A stretch of DNA of 64,000 nt from Cycas panzhihuaensis. Lineage: Eukaryota > Cycadophyta. The notes beneath the pieces were generated by a model, which saw nothing but the letters and a program-made list of their open reading frames with translations, had not been told where the DNA came from and did no database searches. The translations under genes and the position numbers were made by a program. Shown piece after piece: positions 45,521 to 56,825 of the stretch (its first letter is position 1; every line of letters starts with the position of its first letter). The DNA lies in the NCBI GenBank assembly GCA_023213395.1, contig CM041465.1, positions 14,446,001-14,510,000 of the forward strand, read 5' to 3'.

Positions 45521-46985
45521 ATATTCTATTACCATGGCCAATCCCTCTTGGATAGTGGTTGCTAAGTAAGAATAGGATTAGGACCCCTTTACAAAGTAGA
45601 TCATTCAAGACCTTCAAGATGGGGTAGTGCATTCAACCCACTATACATGGTCTATAAATATTCTCTGGTACAAGAATAGATATATATATATATATATACC
45701 TTCACTTTAGCCTCAAGGAGAAAATTTTATATGATGTGCATACCTCTTTAATAGTAGGTCACTCGAGTTTCCTACAGACATGCCATTGCTTAAAATAATC
45801 TTTCTTTTAGAAGGGCCAAAAAGGAGATGTAAAGAGATATGTTTCCCTATGTGAAAGTAGTTAATGACATAAGATAGAAATAGTCAAGTCTCTAGGATTG
45901 TTGTAACCCCTTCCCATACCAAATCAACAATGGGAAGAAATTTCTATGGACTTCATCTTGGATCTACCTAAGTCAGAAGGAAAAGATGTTATACTTGTGG
46001 TTATTGATAAGCTAACCAAATATGCTCATTTTTATGGCATTCAAGTCATATATAAAGTAAAGAAAATTGTTGAAATCTTTTTAAAGGATATACATAGGTT
46101 GCATGGCATGCCCAAATGCATAGTTAGTGATCGAGACCCTAAGTTCACCAGTAATTTTTAGACAGAACTCCTCCATCTACTTTGTACTAAATTAATGATG
46201 AGCTCATCCTACCATCCACAAACAGATGGTCAAACTAAGATGGTTAATAAGTGTCTTGAAGAATACCTTCATTGTTATGCTTTAGATAAGCAAGGCTAGT
46301 GGCATCATTGGCTTCCTTTAGCATAATGGTGATATAATACAACCTATCATGCATTAGCAGGAATGAATCTGTTCTAAGTATTATATGGGTATGAACCACC
46401 CACACTTAAAAATTGTGCCATAATTAATTCTAAGGTTCAAACAATCAAGGACCACATCCAACAAATAACACAAATTCTTAAGCTACTAAAGGAAAATCTA
46501 AACCTTGTACAAAATCAAATGAAACAACGGGCACATAAAGGGTGAAGTGAATGAGCATTTCAACCAAGTGATTGGGTATACTTACGATTGCAACTGTACA
46601 AGTAGGCATCTCTCAAATGGGATGGGAAATATAAATTACAACCTCAATTTTAAAGGCCTTATAAAATTTTCAAGAAGATTGGTCAAATTATATATGCGTT
46701 GGACTTACCACCACCATCAAGGATCCATAATATCTTTCATGTCTTAAGAGGGTAATTGGGCAATAAGTACAAGTTCAAATAAAATTACCTATCTTAAATG
46801 AGGAGGGACAACTTCAATTCATTCCAGAATGTATCATCGACTAAAGAATTTGACATCTACAATCCAGGTAAATCATTAAGTATTTTATCAAATGGAAACA
46901 ACTTCCACGAGAAGAGTAACCTAGGAGAATGGGCAATTTGTCCAAGAGCATCCTGAGATCAATAAGCTTTGAGGGCAAAGTTTTT
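45521..46985 (+). pseudogene. Element H integrase and chromodomain-like tail
   Basis: The core piece 45946-46161 has MDFILDLPKSEGKDVILVVI with the first catalytic aspartate, and CIVSDRDPKFTSNF with the second. SSYHPQTDGQTKMVNKCLEE at about 46200-46260 has lysine where the catalytic glutamate is expected (QTE to QTK). A GPF-type tail is decayed. A late segment near 46790-46925 reads LPILNEEGQLQFIPECIID, then YFIKWKQLPREE, the pattern of a chromodomain (FIKWK...). That places H among chromoviruses. Genus-level assignment is not attempted. Confidence 0.82.
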
Positions 46986-47319
46986 TTAAGAGGGGACTTT
47001 ATTAGGGATCTAACCCCTAACTTACCTTCTCTTATATTCTTGTATATCTTCTACTTCTTCTCTCTTTTATCTTCTCTTATATCTTCTATTTCTTTTACTT
47101 CTTCTCTCTTCTTAATATCCCACATGCATAAGTAGAAAATTGTGTAGTAGTCATTGAGCACTATATATATTCATGTAATATCCTACATGAACAAGTAGGA
47201 GATTATGTAGTGAGCATAGAGCCATATATATATTTATATAATCCTTAGACTAAGATATCTTAAATTTCATTGTTATTGCATGTGATTAGGAGGTTACCCC
47301 TCAAAGGGTACTACAATAC
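46986..47319 (+). repeat. Element H polypurine tract and probable 3' LTR
   Basis: AAGAGGGGAC at 46988-46997 precedes TATTAGGG (possibly decayed TGTTAGGG). The following 300 bases are pyrimidine-rich, with repeats of CTTCT, TATCTTCT and ATCC(C/T)ACATG. The end near 47319 is a guess (CTACAATA). No partner LTR is in the window. Confidence 0.4.
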
Positions 47320-48228
47320 AAGTGCTCTTTTTGGAATTATTTGTGTCTTATATTAGTATGCAATTATCATTAAGGAGTGGTATCCTACTAAGGCACCTAG
47401 ATTCCTTGATTTATTTAGAATGCATTCCTCTTAAAGTAGTAATCCCTTAAATGTATTGAACTCAAAAGTGGCAAGTCTATATGTATGAGACATATTGGAC
47501 ATGAGAGAATTATATCAAAGTAGCAAAGCATTCATTATACAAGGTATGAGATCACTTTCATCTTGTGGATAACCCAAAACTACTAACTAATTCTTGTTTA
47601 CCTTGATCTAATAAGTTAAGTGGGCTATAATAGATCTTGCAAATGGAGTAGAGTAGAGTTCAACTTTAATTATCACAGCGCTAGCATTGTCTTTCCTCTC
47701 ATAAAGTGCACAAATGATATTCCAAGCATAAACAAAGGTAGGAGCTTATTCAATGTTCTAATTAACGTTATTTTCATAGAAAAAGTGTAAAATGGAAAGG
47801 CAACTTCATCAGATTATTTAAAGGTGACTATATCATCAAGATAGAGAGGAATGACAACTTGAGGATCATTGGAATCTTAGGTGGCAACTAGAATAGGAAT
47901 TTCACTAGAAGTATAAGGCCATAATTTGTCTACTATTAGTATGTTCTTAACTTGTTTCTTCCAATCCAAGAAATTATCACTACTAGAAAGTTTAATTGTA
48001 TTGGTGACAACCATCTAAAGTGCTATTATATCTAAAATATATGTCTTGTATACCTAAAAATGTATGCTAATCTAGTATATATATCTTAGTGCTCATTTTC
48101 TAGTAGCCCCTAATAATTGAGACAGTCTTATCTAATGGCATACCTACTCATAAGTGGCAGCTCAGGGACCTAATATACCTAGAAGTACATGGGCACTATG
48201 GAAAGCTCAACCACCCCCTTGATACCAT
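47320..48228 (-). pseudogene. Element J: copia gag fragment with primer site, minus strand
   Basis: On the minus strand from 48015: VTNTIKLSSSDNFLDWKKQV then ILIVDKLWPY, the N-terminal copia gag block. Further left are NIICALYERKDNASAVIIKV and LVVLGYPQDESDLIPCIMNA, the UBN2-type capsid domain ('LxxLGxPxxxxD'). A primer-binding site, minus-strand TGGTATCAAGG at 48217-48227, lies 200 bases upstream, with a one-base spacer to a possible LTR. Stops are frequent. It is a different copia family from A and from D/E. Confidence 0.72.
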
Positions 48229-48570
48229 TGACTCACCTACACTAGATTTATAGATTAAATGATGGATCCTCATCTAAGGGCACACTTAATAACTAAGGCA
48301 CTCACCCTCTCTAGGACTATCCAAACTCCAAGGTTTTACTATAATACCTTAACTTACCACTCAATACACCTTATAGCTAATGCCTTTCTATTATCCTAAA
48401 AGTAGAGAAAGATCACTAGCATGTGTAGAGTGTTAACTTTAGGGGGTCCTAATCATTTCCCTTATAAGGATGGTAATTAGGTTATTCAATTCAGGTATTA
48501 TCATTTTAATGTTTCAAAATTTTTAGAGATTTTTTATGATTAAAATATTAAAATTTTAATACTTTAAATC
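48229..48570 (-). repeat. Probable 5' LTR fragment of J
   Basis: On the plus strand it starts TGACTCACCTACACTAG directly next to the J primer site, so on the minus strand the LTR would end in CA as expected. The outer end is not defined; the sequence turns into AT-rich DNA and then into I RT near 48570. No partner seen. Confidence 0.4.
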
Positions 48571-49005
48571 AATATTAAAAAAGTCTTGTAGCAATCTTTA
48601 AAGGAAATTTAAATCTAATTATAGCATAAGAAACCATCCAATAAAGGCATGACTTTGATCCTTATTATTCTATTAATGATTTGATCTATGAAGGATAAGG
48701 AGAAGTTATCTTTGAGGGAATAATTATTGATTTCATGAAAGTCAATATAGATATGTACTATCCCATTTGTCTTTACAAGTAGGATTATTTTGAGACCCAT
48801 CTTAGATAATCAATTGACTCAATTAGGCTAGTGCTTTGTAACTTTTTAACTTCCATATTAACTATGATTAAAAATTTGAATGAATTGGTTGATGCTTTTG
48901 CCTAATTAGTTTCACACTTAGGAGTGTTGCAACGCTGTGAGTGACAATGTTGGGATCAATACCCTTCATGTTAGTATAATCCCAAGCAAACTAGATATGG
49001 GTATG
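48571..49005 (-). pseudogene. Element I RT N-terminal part
   Basis: The minus strand reads WDYTNMKGIDPNIVTHSVAT, the same lead-in as G at 32770. A shifted middle part follows, then the piece 48800-48615 has VKTNGIVHIYIDFHEINN, SLKDNFSLSFIDQIINRIIR and PLLDGFLCYN, aligning with G RT blocks (ICVDFRDINNA, LMDGFSSYN). The catalytic box would be further left and is not present; the similarity ends near 48571. Confidence 0.78.
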
Positions 49006-49779
49006 CCAATGGTCTCACACATGAGCAAGATATTTTTTTCTTCAAAAGGAATGTATGATTGCTTAATTAGTATGTCTTAATTAGATTCTCTTAGATTAGG
49101 TTTCGTGAAGGGAGATCTAAGGGCAAGACACTTCTAGAATCTCAACTTATATTGATCCAAGGGGAAGATAAGAGTGATTCCATCTAGATGATCAAGTAGG
49201 GAAAAAACATTCTCAAAATAGTCCATTCCCTAAACAATTTTGACTTTGATTGGAATTAAATGGGAAGGGTCAAAATTATTTTCTAATGACCAATAAAAAA
49301 ACCTAAAAGAAGCTTCTGAAGAGTTCTAATGTCATTGATACTTGAAACCCACAAAAGGGTTGTCAATGAGAAGTGTCATTTGTAGTGGGGGAGGCTTGGA
49401 AGCCTCTTGAGTCAAATGTAAGGGTGAGTCCCATTATATTAACTCATCATATGAAGAGAAGGATTATGAATCTAAATCAAACACTAGAGGGGATAAAGGA
49501 GAGGAGATCTTCATAATAATAAGATCAATGGGCCCCCATGCATACTAGAGCATGTATGATGCCTATATTTATGATTAATCTAAATTAGATTCAGGGTCAC
49601 TAATAACACCCATACAACTGCAATGCTTAACACTAACAGGTATAAAGAAGGCCATGCCTAGCTTAGGCAGGGTTAGGTCTTGACCAAACTTTGGCCCTTT
49701 ATCTTGGAACAAAAGGCCAAGGCTACCTTCTTTAACAAAAATGGCTTGCAAATCTAATTAAAGGTCTTAACACCCCTAA

Positions 49780-50130
49780 TCATTGAAGTTTATCATACAA
49801 ACATGTCTATCATGGATAAATTTAAGCTAACCCCAAAGGGATGAGCAAACAATTTCTATTTAGTTTAGTTAGGGTCTCCCCAGAAGTAAATTGTAATTAA
49901 CATTTGCATCAATAATAGTGATCTTCATAATGAGCATCTTATCTTTTAATGCAATTGTAACAATCCCCATAAGGGATTTAAGGGTACCATCATATCCTTA
50001 GTACTTCTAGGGGATATGTTCAAGGGTGCTAATGCCTAATTCTTGGGGTAGTTTAATTGGCATGGCATTAATAGAAGACCCTAGTTCTATGACTATTTTC
50101 TAAAGGACATAATTTAAGGTTTCTACCATG
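49780..50130 (-). pseudogene. Element I protease remnant
   Basis: Minus-strand pieces: ELGSSINAMPIKLPQELGIS (G has DNGSSVNAMPLRVMQELGIS), then YDGTLKSLMGIVTIALKDK and VNYNLLLGRP. The catalytic aspartate position reads glutamate-leucine-glycine (ELG). Intervening stops occur. Between here and the RT lead-in the sequence is a decayed linker. Confidence 0.75.
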
Positions 50131-51129
50131 ATAAAGAAATGAGAGGGAAATTCTTTAGCTCTCTCTTCTAATTGGTGGAGTTCCTTTGGGTCAAACAGAA
50201 TAAGGGGTTTTTACAAGGGCTTTATGTGGATTAAATTAACCTCTTATGATTCGAGAGCGTTAAAGAGCAATTGTATTTGATCAAAAAAACTCCTCAAAAC
50301 ATCCATCATGGACATTCCCATCAAGATTGAGTGAAGTTCTCAAAAAATAGAGAAGAGTTTCCCCTTAGTTGTAGGTTAGAGAAAATCTCTTCTCATATCA
50401 TAGCATCCTAGCTAAATAGGTATGGTTTTGGCAATTTGGCAACTTTTCTTAGTGGGGGATTAGAGGGTGAAGCACCCTCAATTTATTTAAAAACGTGTCC
50501 AAGTTGTAACAAATGTATGGGAGGCCTCAAGCATATGTATGACTTATTTTTCCTTTGCATTATAATGTTAGGTGGCCTCTTTTGCTTTAGCCTCTTTTTA
50601 TTGTTAGGACTTATTAGATGATAGATTTGGTTCTCCTTCATGGTTATTAGTTCAAGGTATTTCCCTTCCCTTTTTGGTCTTGAGACTATTTATTACCATG
50701 CTAGTGAAAGGAGGCTTTTATGGATCGATTAATCTAGGCTAGGTCTCAAAATTTTCTATCTTGGAGGCCTATGTGTATGAGTATGATTTGTGTGTTGGAA
50801 CTAAAAGTAAGCATCACCATGGCCACCACTTTAGTGAACAAAATACCATTTCCTTTGAATATGTGCAATGCTCCCTTTGTCACCTATTTGAAGTAAGGAG
50901 AGTTACATTATTTTGTAGACTAGCCTAGAGTCCCTTAGGCCCTACGGTAGGCAATTTTGCCTCTCGTTAGGCCTTGTTTGAGGCTTAAGGTCTCTTACTA
51001 TATGCTCAAATGAATGAACAATATAAGTAAAGGAATCTATAGTTTTCTTAATGGGTTATGTATCTTATGCCTCTAGGTGTACTTGATCAATTTTTTAATA
51101 CCTAGTTGTAGCTCAATTGATTCTAAGGC

Positions 51130-51620
51130 AAGGCACTTTACAACCACATTGTCACATATGATAGCACCTATTTTAAGCACTTCTACATGGACCTTTGAGT
51201 AAAGATCTCTAACAAAGATGTTCTTTTTTAACTATTTAGGAAACATGGCCTTAAAGGAGTGAATAAGATAATAGAGTTGCCTAACAAAATCTACATTAAG
51301 CTCATCAATATATTATTTTAAGGAGAGGAAAGTTTTGACTCCACTCTCAAAAGGTTATGATATGTCAAAATAGTTGATAAATGTGTTAACTAACTACTAG
51401 AAAGTGTGGATGGAATGTGGTGGTTGCCTATAGAACCATTTGAAAGCATCCCCATAAAGTGATCATAGGAATATTTTCAACATTATGTGATCATATGGCC
51501 AAAAATCAATACATGATAAAGCAAAAGCCTTAACGTGATCTATAAAGTCTTAATTAGAACCTCAAGGTAGAGGGCAGGGTGGAATATTGGTCCTAAGCAC
51601 ATCTTGCAATAAAGGACTAC
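51130..51620 (-). pseudogene. Element I gag core
   Basis: On the minus strand: DHVKAFALSCIDFWPYDHIM, then GDAFKWFYRQPPHSIHTF, then LVNTFINYFDIS-PFESGVKT, the last across stops. It matches the G capsid core nearly residue by residue at the key positions (GDAxKWFYR, INYFD, PFESG). TAG, TAA and TGA stops cut it. Its N-terminal, low-complexity part would lie toward 52600 but I cannot read it. Confidence 0.8.
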
Positions 51621-52617
51621 TTTGAATGTCTACAAATGAGCATATCCTAGGTTGGGTGAGGGGGTCTATGGTCCTTGCTTAGGGTTGATATAACCATTAA
51701 GTTTGGATATTAGTATAACATGATATCCTTTACTACTATGGCAATAAGAGAACATATAGAGCTTATTATGCCATGCCCCTAGTCAAATTAAGTGTCACTC
51801 CATGAGATGTAGTACCTTTATACCCAAGTATTCCATAAAGATAGGCCTAAACATGAGGTAATTAAGTAAGTTAGATGGTTTGTGATGGGGTAGTTTCCAT
51901 GGTTTAGTGGTCATTTGGGAAGGATATTAGATTCCTTCTTAAGAAGAAATCCACTATGAGATTACCAGGTTTGGAGGAGTAGGATAAGATTAGAACTACT
52001 AGGCCTAGTTAGGCCAAACATCTTGGTTTTTCTAAGTAGGTTGGGTAAGCAAAAATGGCATGCCAGTAGAAGGTTGAAGTCTAGTAGTTGAGTATACATA
52101 TGGACCTAGTTGAGCCCTTATAAATGCCCCAACATTTAGAAAGGTATTATAGGCTATGGGATGTGAAAGTGGGTTGTACCCATATAGGGCTCTAGATGAA
52201 GGGGAAATCCTATATGAGTATTATACATCAACATTATAGAACATATATAGCTAGGTTTTGATGGATCCCTATGTTGGGTAATAAGATGATCAAAATAACC
52301 AAAATTAGTTAAAATGGGCCTAGAAATAGCCAAAACAACTAGAATAGGCTCGAAAATGGTGAAATGGTCCCATAAGTGGCTAGAGCAATCCCAAGAATGA
52401 CCAAAACAACCCTAAATACATAATATAGGATATGTACAATTTGAGTACACTCGTAGACAAGAATGCATTGGGTACACACAACTAGAATGAACCTAAACAT
52501 GCCTAGATCTAATGATGTTAGAAAGGACACATGTATGTATGGACTTACATACAAGGAAGGCACTAATTAGTGGTTGTAATCATGTGTTAAGTGAAAAGGT
52601 ACATTTGTTATGAAAGA

Positions 52618-52648
52618 GAATGGTTATGACCATGGGTCATAACCATTC
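52618..52648. repeat. 31-bp hairpin
   Basis: Perfect 14-base arms, GAATGGTTATGACC and its reverse complement, around the loop ATG. It stands alone between the end of I similarity and K. Confidence 0.9.
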
Positions 52649-53256
52649 ATCCAAAGGACACCAAAAATAGGTATTTAATTATATTTTTCTCACCATTCCA
52701 AGAGTAAGAATCAAATCAACAAGTTTTGTGATATATTCTCAAGTATTAGCACAGAGTTATTCATCCTATAGCATGTTCTCAAGGGTGAGAGTTGAATTAT
52801 GCATTTATGGAAATATGATATAATGCACAAGAAGAAGCATTCCCTATTATAATCCATTCCAGAACATATATAATAGTATATTGTGAATACTATTAGAACA
52901 TATGTAGGATATGTGCTAGAACTAAATGTATTGGTGATATTGCTTAATAAAATAAAGAATTGCGTGGAATATTATGTGCTATGCATGTTATGATGATTAT
53001 AAGGGTAATGTACGATGGTTTGTGTACTAGTACGATGGAATAATGATAATAATGTGATGATTTATTTATACCTTGTTATGTGTAATAACGAATGGAAATA
53101 TAAGCATGTTGACTTCATCCTAACTAGACTATCAATATGTGATTCTTGACAAGTGCATATTTCACAACTGTAGTGAAATAATAAAGTCAACATTGGTTTT
53201 GTTTCCTATGTCCACTAAGGAGGGACTAGGCCAAGAGTTTTATTAAGAGGATTATG
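52649..53256. other. Unassigned AT-rich stretch
   Basis: No coding potential or repeat family recognised. It may hold the decayed 5' LTR of I or older DNA into which K inserted. Confidence 0.5.
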
Positions 53257-53941
53257 TGAAAAGAGTGGATTTATCCTTCATCTCCATGCACTAAACACAG
53301 AGGCAAACATGGGAGCAAGAGAGACTTAAGAAAAAGAGAGTAGCTCTCACAAAATAGGGAGGTAAGAATGAGCCTTCTCCATTGCACTTTTACTTTTATA
53401 TTGAGAGAGAGAGCATTAGAGTTAGGTGAAATGAAATCACACATAATGCACATGAAAGTGTATTTTACTTAAGTGATCTAATTTAAAGTTCACTTAAGAT
53501 CCTTTTTACAAATAATCAACTAATGTAATGACCTTGTGACATTAACCCATTTCAATCTCCCCCTTAATGGTAGAAGGTCATTTCATCATATTTTATTCTA
53601 TCCTATAAGGTCTTCATTTGAGCCTCTTACAAAGCAAGCTACCATGACACTTTTATGGGAAACCCTCATGGGGAAGAAAACCCACAGACTTTCTAATCTA
53701 CTAACTTGGTTCAAGAGGCTCTTTAAATGAAGCCAGATAGCTAATTAGTACAATAAATTTTGTAGCTAAAATCTACTGAGTCTCCATACACCATTTGGTT
53801 ATCCCACATGCCCTTTTGAGTTTTCACAAGTTCTAATGTTCTAAAATGATACAACCCTTATCATTTCGCGCTCACAAAGGGTTTTCACGAACGGGATAGA
53901 GGAGAGACTTACTCTTGTCCTTCCACGCCTACAAGGGGTTT
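53257..53941 (-). mobile_element. Element K: 3' LTR and 3' UTR of a D/E-family copia, minus strand
   Basis: The probable LTR is 53257-53554 (298 bp; on the minus strand it starts TGAAATGGGTTAATG, similar to D). The polypurine tract is 53555-53566 (minus strand TTAAGGGGGAGAT). A 3' UTR up to 53941 aligns with D 24270-24676 and E, including the repeated GTGAAAACCC unit. K is then cut by L at 53942; its coding part should lie beyond the right edge. The outer LTR end is inferred from family length, not from a duplication. Confidence 0.78.
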
Positions 53942-54202
53942 TGTTACAGACCTCCTTAAAGGGATTAATTGATTATTGATTAAAGTGAAAGGGTGTCTCC
54001 AAGAGTTGTAACTTATAATTGAAGGGGCCCATTATACACCTATAAATGATGCCTCTAATGTATTATATATCATTCATATATTTTCAATTAATCATTTGGT
54101 CAGTTAACTATAAAATCTCCTCAGTGTTCTCGTGAGCTCTCTTGTGCAATTGGAAATTGTCTTCAGGTTACAAATCGGGTTTGTAATAAGTGGTATCAGA
54201 GA
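53942..54202 (+). repeat. Element L 5' LTR (247 bp) and primer-binding site
   Basis: LTR 53942-54188 starts TGTTACAGACC and ends TTTGTAATA (decayed from TGTAACA). After the spacer AG, the primer site TGGTATCAGAGA is at 54191-54202. It interrupts the K 3' UTR. Only about 70 bases of leader follow before M. Confidence 0.8.
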
Positions 54203-54275
54203 ATGGTGTGATAACCTGAATTTCCAATTCTATCTAATCTTGGGACCTCCATATCTGTCTAGCCTCTACCTTATT

Positions 54276-55327
54276 TGATCCCAAAAGAGCTTAGTTGATG
54301 AAGAAGTCAATTATCAACCTTTTCTCCTTGAGATCATGGTAGTTAGTGTAGAAATCTCAATAACATCAAAACAACGAGTCCATGAAAGGAAATTCTACAC
54401 CAAATCATTTATTCTTGGCATTGATCCAAAAGTATAAGGAGTAATATTTTTATTAAACTATGAAAATCTCCATTTAATGGTGGAGAAATCAAATAGTAAA
54501 AGAATGGTAAAATTACAAGGAATAAATGATACAATTATACCATAAGGGGGACTCCAACCCTCCAAATGCTTCTCCAATGATACTTCCCAAGTAAAGTCTC
54601 CAAGAACCACCTCTCCAACCCCTAATAGGGCTTAATTTATAGAAAGAAACCAAAATTGCATGTTTAACAAGTGGCAATCATGCAAGTATAACCACTAACC
54701 ACCAGAATGCATGTTGTCCAAGTGGCCTTCATGCAATTCTTAAAACGTTGTAGCTTGTAACTAATCTTAACAGATCCCAATTTGGATAAAATTTAGTACA
54801 CGTATAGGAACGCATGTCCCCTCCGCTTTCTCAAAATTTTAGCTCATTTGGATGTCATTTGACTACATTTTTATTCATTTAATTATAATATGTATTTGTT
54901 GTTTTTCTGTTGTCCAAGTGGCCTTCATGTAATTCTTAAACGTTGTAGCTTGTAACTGACCTCAACTGACTCCAATTCAGCTCAAATTTGGTACACATAT
55001 AGGAACACATGTCTCCTCCGCTTCCTCAAAATATTAGCTCATTTGGATGTCATTTGACCATATTTTTATTCATTTAATGATAATATGTATTTGTTGTTTT
55101 TTTTCTGCTAGCTGTGGGATTAATTGTTTTATGAAAAACAAGGCTTGAACTCTAATCAAATGATATTTTTTGAACCCCACCTTTTGTACACATCTAGTGG
55201 GATGTGTCTTCTAGCTTTACACAAAATTTCATATAATTTTGATACCATTTGGCCATATCTCTTTCAATTATACCAATGCCTAGCATTTTTCGCATCCTAT
55301 AAACATATGGTAGATCCTCCTGGATCA
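54276..55327 (-). repeat. Element M 3' LTR (1052 bp) with internal duplication
   Basis: Plus-strand ends are TGATCCC and TGGATCA. It contains two tandem copies of a 196-bp unit (54712-54907 and 54908 to about 55105). Pairs with 59126-60179. Confidence 0.94.
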
Positions 55328-55345
55328 TGGCTCCCCCTTCCTTGG
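55328..55345 (-). other. Element M polypurine tract
   Basis: Minus strand CCAAGGAAGGGGGAGCCA directly before the 3' LTR start TGATCC. Confidence 0.85.
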
Positions 55346-55368
55346 AAAATAGCCAACTCCTGTTTGGC

Positions 55369-56825
55369 TTAGAATTGGAGATGGGAGAAGTGTTGTTCTC
55401 CTTGTTGCCTACTAAACCACTTGGCCTTACTAAGCAATTGCCCTGCTACTCCAATCCTGAAAGATTCATGTGTCTTATGTCTTATTTTGGTAGATTTTCT
55501 CTCCAAGATACAATCTTCCTTGAGAGGCTCCTCACTTTCCAAATACAAATCATCAACTGAAGGTAAAGTGAACTGGTCCTGTTCCTCATCTAGCATGGAG
55601 GGCTCAAAGAGTTTTAAGTATTCAGCATTTAGTACTGAATATATTTGCATATAAGGTGGAAGATCAAGTTGGAAAGCATTGCCACCTACTTTTCTCAAAA
55701 TCTTGAATGGTCCATACCTTATAAGTTTGGGTTTCTTGCCTTCTTCTTTTAACATCTCCTTGCTCAAGTATAACCATACTAAATCTCCTTCTTGAAAAGT
55801 ACACTCTTGCCTATGCTTGTCATGTCTTTCCTTGTACTTTTTTTGAGTCCTTAGAAGTTGATCATGTACTTCTTTGTGGACTCTCTGGATCTTCTCCAAG
55901 TATCTTAAAGCCTTGTCATGCTCCTCCTTCTCTTTGACGGATCCTTCCTTTGCTTGCATGGAAAACTCTAAGTCAAATGGACTTTGAGGTAAGTATCCCA
56001 AACAAACTTCAAAAGGTGCTTTAAAGTATGATGCATGCATTGCTCTATTAAATGCAAATTGTAGAAAAGCCAATGATTCATCCCAAGTCTTTGGATGCTT
56101 GGAATTGTATCCCCTCAATAAATGTACCAAAGTTCTATTTACTACTTCGGTTTGTCCATCTGTTTGAGGATGGAAACTTGCACTCCTCTTCAATTTGGTA
56201 TCCATCATCTCCCATAGTGACTTCCAAAATGATGAAAGGAATCAAGTGTCCCGATCTGAAATGATGGAAGAAGGCAAGCCAAAATTCTTCCATACATGCT
56301 CGAAGAATAACTCACCGCCTCGCACTGTGATTGTCTTTTTAAAAGGTATTAGACATATCATTTCTTGAACCTATCTACAACAACAAAAGATAATCATGTC
56401 CCTTCCTAGTCATGGGAAGTCCCCCTAAGAAATCAATGGAGATACTTTCCCAAGGTCTAGTGGGAATAGGAAGTGGTGTATACAATCCTAATTTTCTAAA
56501 AGAAGGCTTAGAAGTATTACACATTACACATCCTTTTACATATTTTTACATCATTTTGCATTTTTGGCCATACAACATATCTTCTTAAGTTTGCTAAAGT
56601 CTTCTCTATACCAAAGTGACCAGCTACTTTAGAAGTATGGGCTTCTCTAAGACACTTGATCTTGTCTCCTTTTGATGGAACATAGAGCTGCTCCCCTTTG
56701 AAAAGTAGACCATCCTTCCAAGCAAGTTGGGAAGGTCTTCCTTTCACTAGGTTCTCTAATTCTTCCTTCAAAGCTTCATCTTCACGGTACAAGTCTTTGT
56801 ACTCTTCATGATGCATTGGTTCCAC
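55369..56825 (-). pseudogene. Element M integrase
   Basis: The HHCC region is at 56825-56517 (LREAHTSKVAGHFGIEKTLA, then KMQNDVKICKRMC). A decayed stretch holding the first two catalytic aspartates follows at 56516-56209, with several shifts. The C-terminal frame at 56208-55369 has SFHPQTDGQTEVVNRTLVHL with the catalytic glutamate intact, a DLVWLYLSKE block and the KLIRYGPFKILRKVGGNAFQ GPF motif. It ends in a basic/aromatic tail (GVAGQLLSKAKWFSR) instead of a clear chromodomain, so whether M is a chromovirus is uncertain. Confidence 0.86.

Larger units (their letters stand above)
43684..47319 (+). mobile_element. Element H: chromovirus-type gypsy, outermost layer of the left nest (3' half)
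   Basis: Plus-strand protease, RT, RNase H, integrase and chromodomain-like remnants, then a polypurine run and a probable 3' LTR. It begins abruptly inside the protease at the E LTR end, so gag and the 5' LTR should lie left of the window, on the far side of E. The frame is broken by dozens of stops. Confidence 0.82.
48571..52617 (-). mobile_element. Element I: decayed Ogre/Tat-like gypsy, 5' half, minus strand
   Basis: Right to left: gag core (51620-51130), protease (50110-49780), the RT lead-in and RT N-terminus (49005-48571). Each matches G in order, so I is the same broad group as G but far more decayed. RT stops shortly after GFLCYN; RNase H, integrase and the LTRs are missing or unrecognisable. 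The outer boundaries are approximate. Confidence 0.75.

Noticed and set aside
45668-45690. TA dinucleotide run
   Set aside because: Simple microsatellite inside H; nothing more to it.
50436-50621. Plus-strand ORF in I
   Set aside because: Antisense to the decayed I gag-protease interval; no domain.
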